Notes: generated from the letters alone by a model not told the origin. A stretch of 64,000 nucleotides of DNA from Paradevosia sp036499825 (GCA_036499825.1 DASYCZ010000026.1:806001-870000), one strand, 5' to 3'; positions 15,884 through 24,795 are shown, counted from the first letter of the stretch. A program made the numbers and translations.

Positions 15884-16493
15884 CGTGTGCAAGGCCTTCG
15901 ATATCGCCCAGATCGTCTAGCATGCGCCGCCGATGCGGGCCAGAGTTTTGACGCCGTGGCGATGCCGGCCCGAACTTGAGGACCGGTTTCGCCAAGGGTG
16001 CGATTGGCCTTCAGGCTAGGAGACAATGGGTGCGCCGGCGTCGCGGCTGGCGGGGAATAGCCCTTTCGTCAAGGGATGACGGGCCTTGTGCCACCAACTA
16101 TCCACACCCCCTATGGATAGTGTGGATATCCTTCGGGTCGTCCGCAAAATTCTGCGCTTGACAGGGATTGGATGAGTCTGGCGATCGCAATCAAGGCGAA
16201 AAAGAGTCAATCGGGCCCGAGGTTTAGACGGGCTCATTGCCGTGCAGGAGTAACTCGACCAGCCTTATTAACCCATTGTTAAAGTGTCGTGACACTTGCG
16301 AATTATCCCCGTTAATCCCATATGAAACACTAGATTTTGCGATAGGCCGCACCCTTCAACACAACGTCTGGTGCGCGCAGGGCGGAAATTGTTGAATCGA
16401 CTCCTTCGGGGGTCTGTCTCAATCTGGACTCAAGACACGGCGAGTCCCTTGCGGATGGCGTCTTCCAATCCACCCAGATCGAAGAGATGTTGA
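15884..16493. promoter_or_regulatory. Divergent NDUFA12 / nrdJ control region with CtrA-, DnaA- and CcrM-type sites
   Basis: 610 bp with no credible gene. Motifs seen: two near-matches (8/9) to the DnaA box in opposite orientation, CTATCCACA at 16098-16106 and ATATCCACA on the minus strand at 16121-16129; an exact TTAA-N7-TTAA CtrA-type site at 16268-16282; a 7-bp inverted repeat AAGTGTC-GT-GACACTT at 16282-16297 that shares its first base with the CtrA site; and GANTC (CcrM) sites at 16174, 16204, 16394, 16399, 16427 and 16442. No cobalamin riboswitch was recognised. Together these suggest cell-cycle control of nrdJ. Confidence 0.6.
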
Positions 16494-19400
16494 ATGAGAA
16501 TTGAACGTCGATACACCAAGGCCGGGCAGTCGGCTTATGCAGGCATCGAATTCCGGAACGCCACCAGCGAGATCCGCAATCCCGATGGCTCGGTGGTGTT
16601 CAAGCTCGAGAACATCGCCATCCCTGCCGATTGGAGCCAGGTGGCTTCAGATATCATCGCGCAAAAGTACTTCCGCAAGGCCGGCATCGCCAAGGTCCTG
16701 AAGAGGGTCGAGGAGAATTCCGTCCCCTCATGGCTGTGGCGCGCCGTGCCCGACGAGGCCGTGCTCGCCAAGCTGCCGGAAAGCGAGCGCTATGGTTCGG
16801 AGATGGACAGCCGGCAGGTGTTCGACCGGCTGGCCGGTACCTGGACCTATTGGGGCTGGAAGGGGGGCTATTTCGACACCGAGGAAGATGCGCGCACCTT
16901 CTTTGATGAACTGGCCTATATGCTGGCGACGCAGCGCGTCGCGCCCAATTCGCCGCAATGGTTCAATACGGGCCTGCATTGGGCCTATGGCATCGACGGC
17001 CCCGGCCAGGGCCATTTCTATGTCGACCCGTTCACGCATAAGCTCGTGCAGTCGAAGTCGTCCTATGAGCATCCGCAGCCGCATGCCTGCTTCATCCAGT
17101 CCGTGGATGACGACCTCGTCAACGAGGGGGGCATCATGGATTTGTGGGTGCGCGAGGCGCGCCTGTTCAAGTATGGCTCGGGTACCGGCTCGAACTTCTC
17201 GCGGCTGCGCGGGGAAGGCGAGCGCCTCTCGGGCGGCGGCAAGTCGTCTGGGCTGATGAGCTTCCTCAAGATCGGTGACCGGGCTGCCGGCGCCATCAAG
17301 TCGGGCGGTACCACGCGCCGCGCCGCCAAGATGGTGGTGGTCGACATCGACCATCCCGACATCGAGACCTACATCAACTGGAAGGTGAAGGAGGAGCAGA
17401 AGGTGGCGGCGCTCGTCACCGGCTCCAAGGTCGTCTCCAAGCATCTGAAGCTGATCATGAAGGCGGCCGTCAATTGCGAGGGCAATGGCGACGACTGCTT
17501 CGACGTGACCAAGAACCCGGCGCTGAAGCGCGAAGTCCGCGCTGCAAAGAAAGCGCTGGTTCCCGAGAACTACATCTACCGTGTCATCCAGTTCGCCAAG
17601 CAGGGTTATACCGATCTCGAATTCCCCATCTTCGACACCGATTGGGACAGCGAGGCATATCTGACGGTTGCCGGGCAGAACTCGAACAATTCGGTCCGTG
17701 TCACCGACGATTTCCTCAAGGCGGTCGAGACGGATGGTGACTGGAGCCTTTCGGGCCGCGTTTCCGGCAAGGTGACCAAGACGCTGAAGGCCCGCGATCT
17801 GTGGGAATCCATCGGCTATGCGGCATGGGCTTCGGCCGATCCGGGCCTGCACTACCACACCACCATCAATGACTGGCACACCAGTCCCGAGGCCGGCCCG
17901 ATCATCGCGTCGAACCCGTGCTCGGAATACATGTTCCTCGACGACACGGCGTGCAACCTCGCCTCGGTGAACCTGCTCGCCTACCGCAACAAGGACGGCA
18001 GCTTCGACGTCGCCGGCTACGAGCACTCGATCCGGCTGTGGACGATGGTGCTGGAAGTGTCGGTGATGATGGCGCAGTTCCCCAGCAAGGCCATCGCGGA
18101 ACGCTCATTCAAATATCGCACGCTCGGCCTCGGCTATGCCAATATCGGTGGCCTGCTGATGACCTCTGGCATCCCCTACGACTCCGCCGAGGGCCGCGCC
18201 TATACGGGCGCCCTCACCGCTATCCTGACCGGCGTTGCCTATGCGACTTCGGCCGAGATGGCCAATGAGCTCGGTGCGTTCGAGGACTACAAGCGCAACT
18301 CCAAGCACATGCTGCGCGTCATCCGCAACCATCGCAACGCCGCATATGGCAATACCGATGGCTATGAGAAGCTGTCGATCAACCCGGTGCCGCTCGATCT
18401 GGCCAACGTTCCCTATGCGGACGTGGCCGAGCACGCCAAGCTGGCCTGGGACAATGCCCTGGCGCTGGGCGAGAAGCACGGCTACCGCAATGCGCAGGTT
18501 TCGGTGATCGCCCCGACCGGCACGATTGGCTTGGTCATGGATTGCGACACGACGGGTATCGAGCCCGACTTCGCGCTGGTGAAATTCAAGAAGCTCGCTG
18601 GCGGCGGCTATTTCAAGATCATCAACCGCGCCGTGCCCCCGGCCCTGCGCACCCTCGGCTATTCCGAGAGCACCATTGCCGAGATGGAAGCCTATGCGGT
18701 CGGCCACGGCAACCTGAACCAGGCGCCGGGCGTCAACCCCTCGACCTTGCGGGCCAAGGGTTTTACCGACGACAAGATCGAGGCCATCAACAAGGCTCTC
18801 GGTTCGGCCTTCGACATCAAGTTCGTGTTCAACCAGTGGACCCTGGGCGCGGATTTCCTCAAGTCGCTGGGCGTCACCGACGAGCAGCTCAAGGACATCT
18901 CGTTCGACCTGCTGGCTTTCCTCGGCTTCTCGAAGAAAGAGATCGAGGCTGCCAACATCCATATCTGTGGCGCCATGACGCTGGAGGGTGCCCCGCACCT
19001 CAAGGCCGAGCACCAGGCGGTGTTCGATTGCGCCTCGCCCTGCGGCAAGATCGGCAAGCGCTACCTCTCCATCGACAGCCACATCCTGATGATGGCGGCG
19101 GCGCAGCCCTTCATTTCGGGCGCCATCTCCAAGACCATCAACATGCCCAATGACGCTACCGTCGAGGATTGCAAGGAGGCCTACATGCTCTCCTGGCGCC
19201 TGGCGCTGAAGGCCAATGCGCTCTATCGCGATGGCTCCAAGCTCAGCCAGCCGCTCAATGCTTCGGTGCTGGCCGATGTCGACGAGGAAGACGAGGAGGA
19301 TGCCGTCGAGGCACTCCTGGCCCAGAGCCCGGCGGCTCGGGTGCCGGTGGTGGCCGAAAGGATCGTCGAGCGTATCGTCGAAAAGGCGATCCGCGACCGC

Positions 19401-20201
19401 GAAAAGATGCCGGACCGCCGCAAGGGCTATACCCAGAAGGCAGTCGTGGGCGGGCACAAGGTTTATCTGCGCACCGGCGAATATGACGATGGCCGGCTCG
19501 GCGAAATCTTCATCGACATGCACAAGGAAGGCGCCGCCTTCCGCGCCATGATGAACAACTTCGCCATCGCCATTTCGCTCGGCCTGCAATATGGCGTGCC
19601 GCTGGACGAATATGTGGAGGCCTTTACCTTCACGCGGTTCGAGCCGGCCGGCATGGTGATGGGCAATGACCGCATCAAGAATGCTACCTCGATCCTCGAT
19701 TACGTGTTCCGCGAACTCGCTGTCTCCTATCTCGACCGCGACGACTTGGCCCACGTCAATCCGGAGAGCCCGACCTCGCTCAGCAAGGGCGTAGCCGAGG
19801 AAAAGTCGGCGCGCGGCCCTACCGCTGCGTCCGCCCCGGTGCCCGCTGAGCGCTTTGTCTCCCGCGGCATGACGCGCGGCAAGACGGCCAATGCATCGTT
19901 GATGCTGGTGCCGACGGCTGAAGCTGCACGCTATGTGCCGTCATCCTCGATCTCGACCGTCACGGCGCTACGTTCCGCGACGGCCCTCAAGATCGATCCG
20001 TCGGCGACCGCGCTCAACGCTGCCGAACTCGACCCGATCCCCTCCCCGCCGCCTTCGCGCGACGTGGGCGAATTGCGCGCCGAAGCCCGCATGAAGGGCT
20101 ATACGGGCGACCAGTGCAGCAATTGCAACTCGATGCGCATGAAGGTGAGCGGTCACTGCATGGTGTGCGAAGACTGCGGAACGACGACCGGCTGCAGTTG
20201 A
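16494..20201 (+). CDS. nrdJ: Vitamin B12-dependent (class II) ribonucleoside-diphosphate reductase
   Basis: Adenosylcobalamin-dependent enzyme that reduces ribonucleotides to deoxyribonucleotides, working with or without oxygen. It has 1235 residues, the long alphaproteobacterial form. Visible are the N-terminal substrate and thiyl region (SPQWFNTGL, PHACFIQSVDDDL, YGSGTGSNFSRLRGEGE), the active-site loop NPCSEYMFLDDTACNLASVNL with the thiyl-radical Cys and Glu, and SVIAPTGTIG. The C-terminal part has an extra domain and ends in a four-cysteine zinc-like motif (CSNCNSMRMKVSGHC, CEDCG) with a final Cys pair region for redox exchange. Transcribed alone; a strong terminator follows. Confidence 0.97.
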   Translation: MRIERRYTKAGQSAYAGIEFRNATSEIRNPDGSVVFKLENIAIPADWSQVASDIIAQKYFRKAGIAKVLKRVEENSVPSWLWRAVPDEAVLAKLPESERYGSEMDSRQVFDRLAGTWTYWGWKGGYFDTEEDARTFFDELAYMLATQRVAPNSPQWFNTGLHWAYGIDGPGQGHFYVDPFTHKLVQSKSSYEHPQPHACFIQSVDDDLVNEGGIMDLWVREARLFKYGSGTGSNFSRLRGEGERLSGGGKSSGLMSFLKIGDRAAGAIKSGGTTRRAAKMVVVDIDHPDIETYINWKVKEEQKVAALVTGSKVVSKHLKLIMKAAVNCEGNGDDCFDVTKNPALKREVRAAKKALVPENYIYRVIQFAKQGYTDLEFPIFDTDWDSEAYLTVAGQNSNNSVRVTDDFLKAVETDGDWSLSGRVSGKVTKTLKARDLWESIGYAAWASADPGLHYHTTINDWHTSPEAGPIIASNPCSEYMFLDDTACNLASVNLLAYRNKDGSFDVAGYEHSIRLWTMVLEVSVMMAQFPSKAIAERSFKYRTLGLGYANIGGLLMTSGIPYDSAEGRAYTGALTAILTGVAYATSAEMANELGAFEDYKRNSKHMLRVIRNHRNAAYGNTDGYEKLSINPVPLDLANVPYADVAEHAKLAWDNALALGEKHGYRNAQVSVIAPTGTIGLVMDCDTTGIEPDFALVKFKKLAGGGYFKIINRAVPPALRTLGYSESTIAEMEAYAVGHGNLNQAPGVNPSTLRAKGFTDDKIEAINKALGSAFDIKFVFNQWTLGADFLKSLGVTDEQLKDISFDLLAFLGFSKKEIEAANIHICGAMTLEGAPHLKAEHQAVFDCASPCGKIGKRYLSIDSHILMMAAAQPFISGAISKTINMPNDATVEDCKEAYMLSWRLALKANALYRDGSKLSQPLNASVLADVDEEDEEDAVEALLAQSPAARVPVVAERIVERIVEKAIRDREKMPDRRKGYTQKAVVGGHKVYLRTGEYDDGRLGEIFIDMHKEGAAFRAMMNNFAIAISLGLQYGVPLDEYVEAFTFTRFEPAGMVMGNDRIKNATSILDYVFRELAVSYLDRDDLAHVNPESPTSLSKGVAEEKSARGPTAASAPVPAERFVSRGMTRGKTANASLMLVPTAEAARYVPSSSISTVTALRSATALKIDPSATALNAAELDPIPSPPPSRDVGELRAEARMKGYTGDQCSNCNSMRMKVSGHCMVCEDCGTTTGCS

Positions 20202-20255
20202 ATACGCCGACTTGATATTCGGTTGCGTGTTCTAGCACCTTGAGTCCTGCAATGA

Positions 20256-20283
20256 AAAAGGCCCGGAAATCCGGGCTTTTTTT
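20256..20283 (+). terminator. Rho-independent terminator of nrdJ
   Basis: GCCCGG (20261-20266) pairs with CCGGGC (20271-20276) around a 4-nt AAAT loop, followed by seven T residues. An A-run precedes the stem, so it could also work on the other strand. Confidence 0.92.
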
Positions 20284-20573
20284 AATATCGGTTACTTTTA
20301 GTTCCACCCAAAAATCAACGTCGCAAACAGGTTGCACACGAGAACGCTGACGACAACCTCGAAGGTGGGAAGTGATCCTCCTGGGCATCCTGAACAATCG
20401 CGCGATTTCGGCTTCCGTGGTCGTCTGAGACTCTTGGGCAGATCGTATCAACGTCGGCCGGCATAGACATATCGTTGTACTGCTGGTCGGCCAACCTACG
20501 CCTGGACTGACGCCGCCAGCTTTAAGGCCGGTACAGATTGCCAGACGGCTTCGGGCATCTCGAGGAGACCCGA
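20284..20573. other. Intergenic stretch, nothing recognised
   Basis: About 290 bp after the nrdJ terminator, less GC-rich than its surroundings. A minus-strand frame crosses it but runs into the nrdJ coding end and has no RBS. GAGGAG near its right end serves the SnoaL remnant. Confidence 0.4.
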
Positions 20574-20796
20574 ATGTCTGATGAACGTAAAATTCAAGAG
20601 GTTATGGCGCGTTACGTCCGTGCCGCCGATCACCGCGATCGGCGCCGCGATGGGCAAGGTTTTCCTGCCCGACGGCAAGGTCGAGATTTCATATGGCCAT
20701 GCCGGTACACTCGAGCGGCTCGGCGAGCTGGTCGGGCGAGAAGCCATTGGCGTAGCCGTTGCGACGATGATGCGGCCGCATTCGCCACGCGGACAG
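20574..20796 (+). pseudogene. SnoaL-like (NTF2-fold) protein remnant
   Basis: Starts with a good RBS and ATG at 20574: MSDERKIQEVMARYVRAADHRD, an opening typical of SnoaL-like proteins. An extra base near 20642 shifts the match to the frame reading GAAMGKVFLPDGKVEISYGHAG, then LGELVGREAIGVAVATMMRP. Homology ends about residue 75 of an expected 130-140, where the sequence changes to unrelated, AT-richer DNA. The gene is therefore both frameshifted and truncated. Confidence 0.7.
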
Positions 20797-21021
20797 CCGC
20801 AAGAATATGATTGTGCGGAAGTTTTCAGCAATTTAGCTATCATTGGGATCATTGACGCAAGAACACTGAATTCGTTGGCAAAAATTGGATTGGCTCGGCA
20901 GTCTCACTGCAATGACTTCGCACAAGCTGCTACGCCACAGGCGATTTCACCTGAGGCAAGCTTTGCCACCGCCGGCAGCGATGCATTCATTGCTGGCTTA
21001 TGGGTGTTACGAGAGGCTTGG

Positions 21022-21321
21022 ATGATTGTTCTCGATCACCAACCACACGCATGGTTTCTTCTCGACCTTGAGGGTCAGATTTACCTCGACGTCCATTGCA
21101 GCCATAGCGCCTTCGACTACTCGGTGCTCATCGCCATGAACGAGGATGAGCTGAAGCAATACCGTAGCAAGGGCCGGGCATATCTCGATAAGCTGGCTGA
21201 GGACATTCACTACAGCGCCCCGGGAGCCCGCGGAAGCGCATCGATATACAGGACCAGAGATGTGACGTCAGAGCTGGGCGACCTGGTTACCGCCGCCATC
21301 GCTGAATGGCGCACGCGGTAA
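21022..21321 (+). CDS. Small hypothetical protein
   Basis: 99 residues, no family recognised. The ATG at 21022 has GAGAGG at 21011-21016, which supports it over the longer in-frame ORF that begins inside the SnoaL remnant. The sequence looks like a folded cytosolic protein: hydrophobic strands (HAWFLLDLEGQIYLDVHCSH, FDYSVLIAMN) and a charged helix (EDELKQYRSKGRAYLDKLAE). No signal peptide or membrane helix. It lies in a region of lower GC next to a gene remnant, so it may be a recent arrival. Confidence 0.6.
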   Translation: MIVLDHQPHAWFLLDLEGQIYLDVHCSHSAFDYSVLIAMNEDELKQYRSKGRAYLDKLAEDIHYSAPGARGSASIYRTRDVTSELGDLVTAAIAEWRTR

Positions 21322-21484
21322 TGCGCCGCTGCCCATCGGGCAGATTGATGAGGACGCCCTCATCATGCAATTTCAGTGCGCGGGAAGGCCAGCATTCATT
21401 GCATGGTGTGGAGGATCGCCGGCGGCGTCGGCTGCAAGGTCGTGCACGGCTTCTGCGGGGGGCGCCGGTAAGGAGCAGTAGAAG

Positions 21485-21513
21485 GGCCGTCGCCGCGCGG
21501 CGCGGCGACGGCC
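21485..21513 (-). terminator. Strong hairpin after the second ArsR-SRPBCC pair
   Basis: Perfect 12-bp stem GGCCGTCGCCGC (21485-21496) with GCGGCGACGGCC (21502-21513) and a 5-nt loop, 11 bp beyond the SRPBCC stop. There is no T-run, so it could be a weak or Rho-assisted terminator or an mRNA 3'-end stabiliser. Confidence 0.55.
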
Positions 21514-21524
21514 TCCGTTCGGCG

Positions 21525-22040
21525 TCAGGCCGACAGTGACGGATAAAAGTGGTCGACGGCGGCTTCTCGCTCTTCCTTGACGGACCACGGCGTGGCGCGG
21601 CCATCGAGACAATCGGCGAGGCCTTCGAGGTGGGCGTGCCAGCCGGCGCGAACGCCCGAGCCGTAACCACGGGGGTTGAGACCGCTATGGGTCAGGGTCA
21701 GCTGGCAGCCGGTGCCCTGAGGCTCAAGCTCGAAGAGAACAGACGTTTCGCGGCCATCGAGGCTCCACGACCAGGCGAGCCGATGCGGCGGCTCGACGCG
21801 AGAAATGCCGAGATCCATGGAGCCGTTGCTGCCGAAATCGAAGCTCAGCTTGCCGCCGGGGCGCAGGTCGATGGTTGCCACGCCCATCCAGTCGGCGAGG
21901 CGCTCGGGAATGGTGAGGGCGGCCCAGACCTTTTCGATCGGCTTGTTGTAGTGGCGGCGGAAGACGACCTGCATGGTGTCCCCGGTGACCGTAACGTCGC
22001 CCTTGGGGTCGCCGCGCAGAAGAGATTGCGTGTCCATCAT
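21525..22040 (-). CDS. SRPBCC (AHSA1-like) domain protein
   Basis: 171 residues with the AHSA1 fold: VVFRRHYNKPIEKVWAALT, ERLADWMG, LRPGGKLSFDFGSNGSM, the strand LFELEPQGTGCQLTLTHSGL and the C-terminal helix GWHAHLEGLADCLDG. No signal peptide. Its ATG overlaps the TGA of the ArsR gene by 4 bp, so the two are translationally coupled. It is paralogous in organisation, not closely in sequence, to the pair at 12811-13741. Ligand unknown. Confidence 0.9.
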   Translation of the reverse strand: MMDTQSLLRGDPKGDVTVTGDTMQVVFRRHYNKPIEKVWAALTIPERLADWMGVATIDLRPGGKLSFDFGSNGSMDLGISRVEPPHRLAWSWSLDGRETSVLFELEPQGTGCQLTLTHSGLNPRGYGSGVRAGWHAHLEGLADCLDGRATPWSVKEEREAAVDHFYPSLSA

Positions 22041-22339
22041 TGTTCCTTCTCCAAATGTTCATCGAGGGCATCGAGCCGATCCGCCCAGAAATCCCGGAAT
22101 TGCTGCAACCAGGAATCCAGAGCCGCCAATTCGCCGGCCTCCAGCCGGTAGAGCCGCTTCTGGCCATCGGCGCGTACGCTGACGAGACCAGCCTCCCGCA
22201 ACTGCTTGAGGTGCTTGGAAACGCCGGGCTGACTCAACCCCGTCGCATCCACAAGGTCGCCGGCAGCCCTCTCCCCAAAGCGCAGGAGTTCGAGAAGGCG
22301 ACGGCGGTTCGGCTCGGCTATGGCTTCAAATGGGCTCAT
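22037..22339 (-). CDS. ArsR-family transcriptional repressor
   Basis: 100-residue winged helix: FEAIAEPNRRRLLELLRFG, recognition helix TGLSQPGVSKHLKQLREAGL, wing VSVRADGQKRLYRLEAGEL and a C-terminal dimer helix FRDFWADRLDALDEHLEKE. No metal-binding cysteines. It is first in a two-gene operon with the SRPBCC gene, behind a near-consensus promoter with a palindrome between the -35 and -10 boxes, so autorepression is very likely. Confidence 0.94.
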   Translation of the reverse strand: MSPFEAIAEPNRRRLLELLRFGERAAGDLVDATGLSQPGVSKHLKQLREAGLVSVRADGQKRLYRLEAGELAALDSWLQQFRDFWADRLDALDEHLEKEQ

Positions 22340-22346
22340 GAGCTAC

Positions 22347-22375
22347 ATATTCTATTTGGGTTATATAACTGTCAA
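22347..22375 (-). promoter_or_regulatory. Sigma-70 promoter with ArsR operator in the spacer
   Basis: On the minus strand TTGACA (22370-22375) and GAATAT (22347-22352) are separated by exactly 17 bp. The spacer begins with the perfect palindrome GTTATATAAC (22360-22369), a plausible ArsR dimer site that would block RNA polymerase. Confidence 0.8.
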
Positions 22376-22437
22376 GGAATTTATTAGGGCGTGTGAAAAC
22401 ACCCTGCCCTGGCGGCCGGTCATGACGACGGTGAAGC

Positions 22438-23835
22438 TCAGGGACGGCGATGACCGCTGACGTCTGAGCCGGCATTGTGGTGCAGACCCAGGAACAGCAC
22501 GGCGGAGATGGCGCCCACGATACCGACGGCAACGAAGGCAAGATGGAAATCGTCGGGAGCGAGGCTTTCGCGGCCGCGAAAAAAGAGCGTCAGGTTGAGA
22601 ACCATGGCGCCGAAGGCAACGCCGATGCTTTGGGAGAGCTGCTGGGCCGTGCTGGCCATTGCGGTCGCGCGGCTCATCTGCGGTTTTTCGATATCGGCGA
22701 AGTTGAGGGCCGCGATGCCGTTATATTGCAGGCCGCGCAAGAAGCCGGTGCAAAACAGCAGCGTCACCAGAACGATGGCCGGCGTGAGAGGGGTCAACAG
22801 GCCGTGAGCGGCGGTGAGACCGGCGCAAACGAGCCCGTTGAGTGTCAGAGCGATGCGAAAGCCCATTTTGCGGAGGAAGCCACCGGCAAGGAAGCGCATC
22901 AGCAGCGAGCCGCTGGCGGTAGAAAGGACGAAAAGTCCGGAGCTAAAGGCGGTGAGACCGAAGCCGACCTGCAGCATGATGGGCAACAGGAAGGGTGCGG
23001 CGCCGGCGCTGACCCGGAACAGATTGCCGGCAAGGAAGGCGGACCGGAAGGTCGGAATGCCCAGCAGGCGCAGGTCGAGAATGGGATTGGCGGCGCGGCG
23101 GGCGTGTCGGAGGTAAAGGATCGCGGTGGCGGCGCCGATGACGAGGAGGACCAGCAGGGTCAGCGAAAATCCCTTCTGGCTCGCAACTTCCAGGCTGAAA
23201 ACGAGGGAGGCCAGCGCGACGCCTGACAGGACGAAGCCGACCCAATCGAAAGCGGGATTCTTCTCTTCCTTGGAGTTGGGGATGAGGCGGAGAACGAGAA
23301 TGACGCCGAGTATGGCTATGGGGACGTTGAGAAAGAAGATCCAGCGCCAGGAAACATAGGTGACGATGAAGCCGCCCAGCGGTGGACCGAGCACAGGCCC
23401 GAGCACCGCGGGAACGGTGAGATAAGCCATGGCCTTTACCAGGTCCTGCTTTTCGGTGCTGCGCATCAGCACCAGGCGGCCGACCGGGACCATCATGGCG
23501 CCGCCAAGGCCCTGCACGGCACGGGATAGGGTGAACATCAGGAGATCGCCGCTGAGGCCGCAGCAGATGGAAGCGAGCGCGAAGAGGATGATGGCGGTGC
23601 AAAAGATGGTGCGGGCGCCGAAGCGGTCGGCAACCCAGCCGCTGGCGGGGATAAACACGGCGACGCTCAGCAGATAGGAGGTGATGGCGATGCTGAGGCT
23701 GATGACATCGGTCTTGAAGGCGTGGGAAATCTGCGGCAGAGCCGTGACGATGATCGAGCCGTCAAGGTTTTCCATGAAGAGCGCGCAGGCGACGATGAGC
23801 GCCACAGGCCGGAAGCCATCCTTACCTGAAGCCAT
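22438..23835 (-). CDS. MFS transporter, DHA2 (EmrB/QacA-like) drug-efflux family
   Basis: Proton-driven inner-membrane exporter of 465 residues, many hydrophobic helices (12-14 expected for the family). Family landmarks are FMENLDGSIIVTALP in the first helix (motif D1-like Asp), GWVADRFGARTIF (motif A), LSRAVQGLGGAMMVPVGRL (motif B/C region) and WRWIFFLNVPIAILGV. No adapter (EmrA) or outer-membrane gene lies beside it. The C-terminal tail after the last helix is short. It is transcribed away from the L,D-transpeptidase region; substrate unknown. Confidence 0.92.
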   Translation of the reverse strand: MASGKDGFRPVALIVACALFMENLDGSIIVTALPQISHAFKTDVISLSIAITSYLLSVAVFIPASGWVADRFGARTIFCTAIILFALASICCGLSGDLLMFTLSRAVQGLGGAMMVPVGRLVLMRSTEKQDLVKAMAYLTVPAVLGPVLGPPLGGFIVTYVSWRWIFFLNVPIAILGVILVLRLIPNSKEEKNPAFDWVGFVLSGVALASLVFSLEVASQKGFSLTLLVLLVIGAATAILYLRHARRAANPILDLRLLGIPTFRSAFLAGNLFRVSAGAAPFLLPIMLQVGFGLTAFSSGLFVLSTASGSLLMRFLAGGFLRKMGFRIALTLNGLVCAGLTAAHGLLTPLTPAIVLVTLLFCTGFLRGLQYNGIAALNFADIEKPQMSRATAMASTAQQLSQSIGVAFGAMVLNLTLFFRGRESLAPDDFHLAFVAVGIVGAISAVLFLGLHHNAGSDVSGHRRP

Positions 23836-24129
23836 GACGTTACCCCTCCTCCGCGGCAGCCCTTGCCGGGAAAGTCACTCCCACCCGATTGTTTTCTGAG
23901 GGGCATAACCCGTTGAGAGACGAGCGGCAGGAGCCGGCAAGACGACTCGCCGACCTCGATAATGTTAAACGGTTAAGGTTTTGAGATTCAACGTCGCGCC
24001 TGCTTCAGGAGGCTCGCTACTCCCACAATTCGATCCGCTATCTTCGCGACTGTGGATCCGAACCTGGGCGGTGCGCCCGTGATGGCGAAGGCGCCGCTGC
24101 CTATCACCATCACTCGAACGACGCCGGTC

Positions 24130-24795
24130 CTATGCCCGCAAGACCACTACCTTGGTCTTGACGGGCGTCTTGGAATAAAGGTCGACCATATCCTGGGTGA
24201 GCAGGCCAATGCAGCCACTCGAGACACCCTTCCCGATCGATTCGGCCACATGCGTGCTGTAGAGGGTGTAGAGCGTGTAGACGCCGTTCTGATAAAGATA
24301 GAGCGTGCGGGCACCCAATGGATTGTCGAGGCCCGGCGCCATGCCGCCGGCATATTTGGCCGCTTCGGGCTGGCGCTTGATCATTTCCTTGGGCGGCGTC
24401 CAGATCGGCCATTCGGCTTTGCGTCCGATGTAGGCATCACCGCTCCACAAGAACCCGGCACGGCCGACGCTCGCACCGTAGCGGGTGGCGTTGCCGCCGC
24501 CTTCAATGCGGTAGACATAGTGATTGCGAGGATCGACGATGATCGTGCCGGCCGCCTCCGCAGTGTCGTAGCGCACGGTCCGGCGGTAAAATTTCGGATT
24601 GATCTTGTTGACGTTGACGGCGGGGACCGGAAATCTCTCTTTCGGCAATGGCCCGTAAACCGTTTTCGCCTCGGCGAGGGTCATATCGTCGCCGGACGTT
24701 GTGCACCCGGCAAGCGCCAGCGCACCGACACCGGCGACCGAGCCGAGAAGAAACGACCGACGGTTGAGACGCCCAGACTGCGTTACCCCGTCCAT
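24130..24795 (-). CDS. L,D-transpeptidase, YkuD family, exported
   Basis: Periplasmic enzyme that forms 3-3 peptidoglycan cross-links or attaches proteins to peptidoglycan. From the ATG at 24795 the product has 221 residues and a Tat-like signal (LNRRSFLLGSVAGVGALALA) ending in a lipobox-like LAGC, so it may be a lipoprotein. The YkuD domain has IIVDPRNHYVYRI, RYGASVGRAGFLWSG, then the catalytic STHVAESIGKGVSSGCIGLL with His and Cys. The arginine that usually follows the cysteine (GCIR) is glycine here. In-frame starts at 24831 and 24879 would put extra polar residues before the signal and are less likely. Confidence 0.9.
   Translation of the reverse strand: MDGVTQSGRLNRRSFLLGSVAGVGALALAGCTTSGDDMTLAEAKTVYGPLPKERFPVPAVNVNKINPKFYRRTVRYDTAEAAGTIIVDPRNHYVYRIEGGGNATRYGASVGRAGFLWSGDAYIGRKAEWPIWTPPKEMIKRQPEAAKYAGGMAPGLDNPLGARTLYLYQNGVYTLYTLYSTHVAESIGKGVSSGCIGLLTQDMVDLYSKTPVKTKVVVLRA

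Noticed and set aside
16100..16493. Possible cobalamin riboswitch before nrdJ
   Set aside because: No recognisable B12-box sequence or long paired architecture was found. Riboswitches of this class usually precede B12-independent reductases, not the B12-dependent one.
20014..20451. Minus-strand frame of 145 residues downstream of nrdJ
   Set aside because: Its C-terminal third overlaps the nrdJ coding end in antisense, the nrdJ terminator lies inside it, and no family is recognised.
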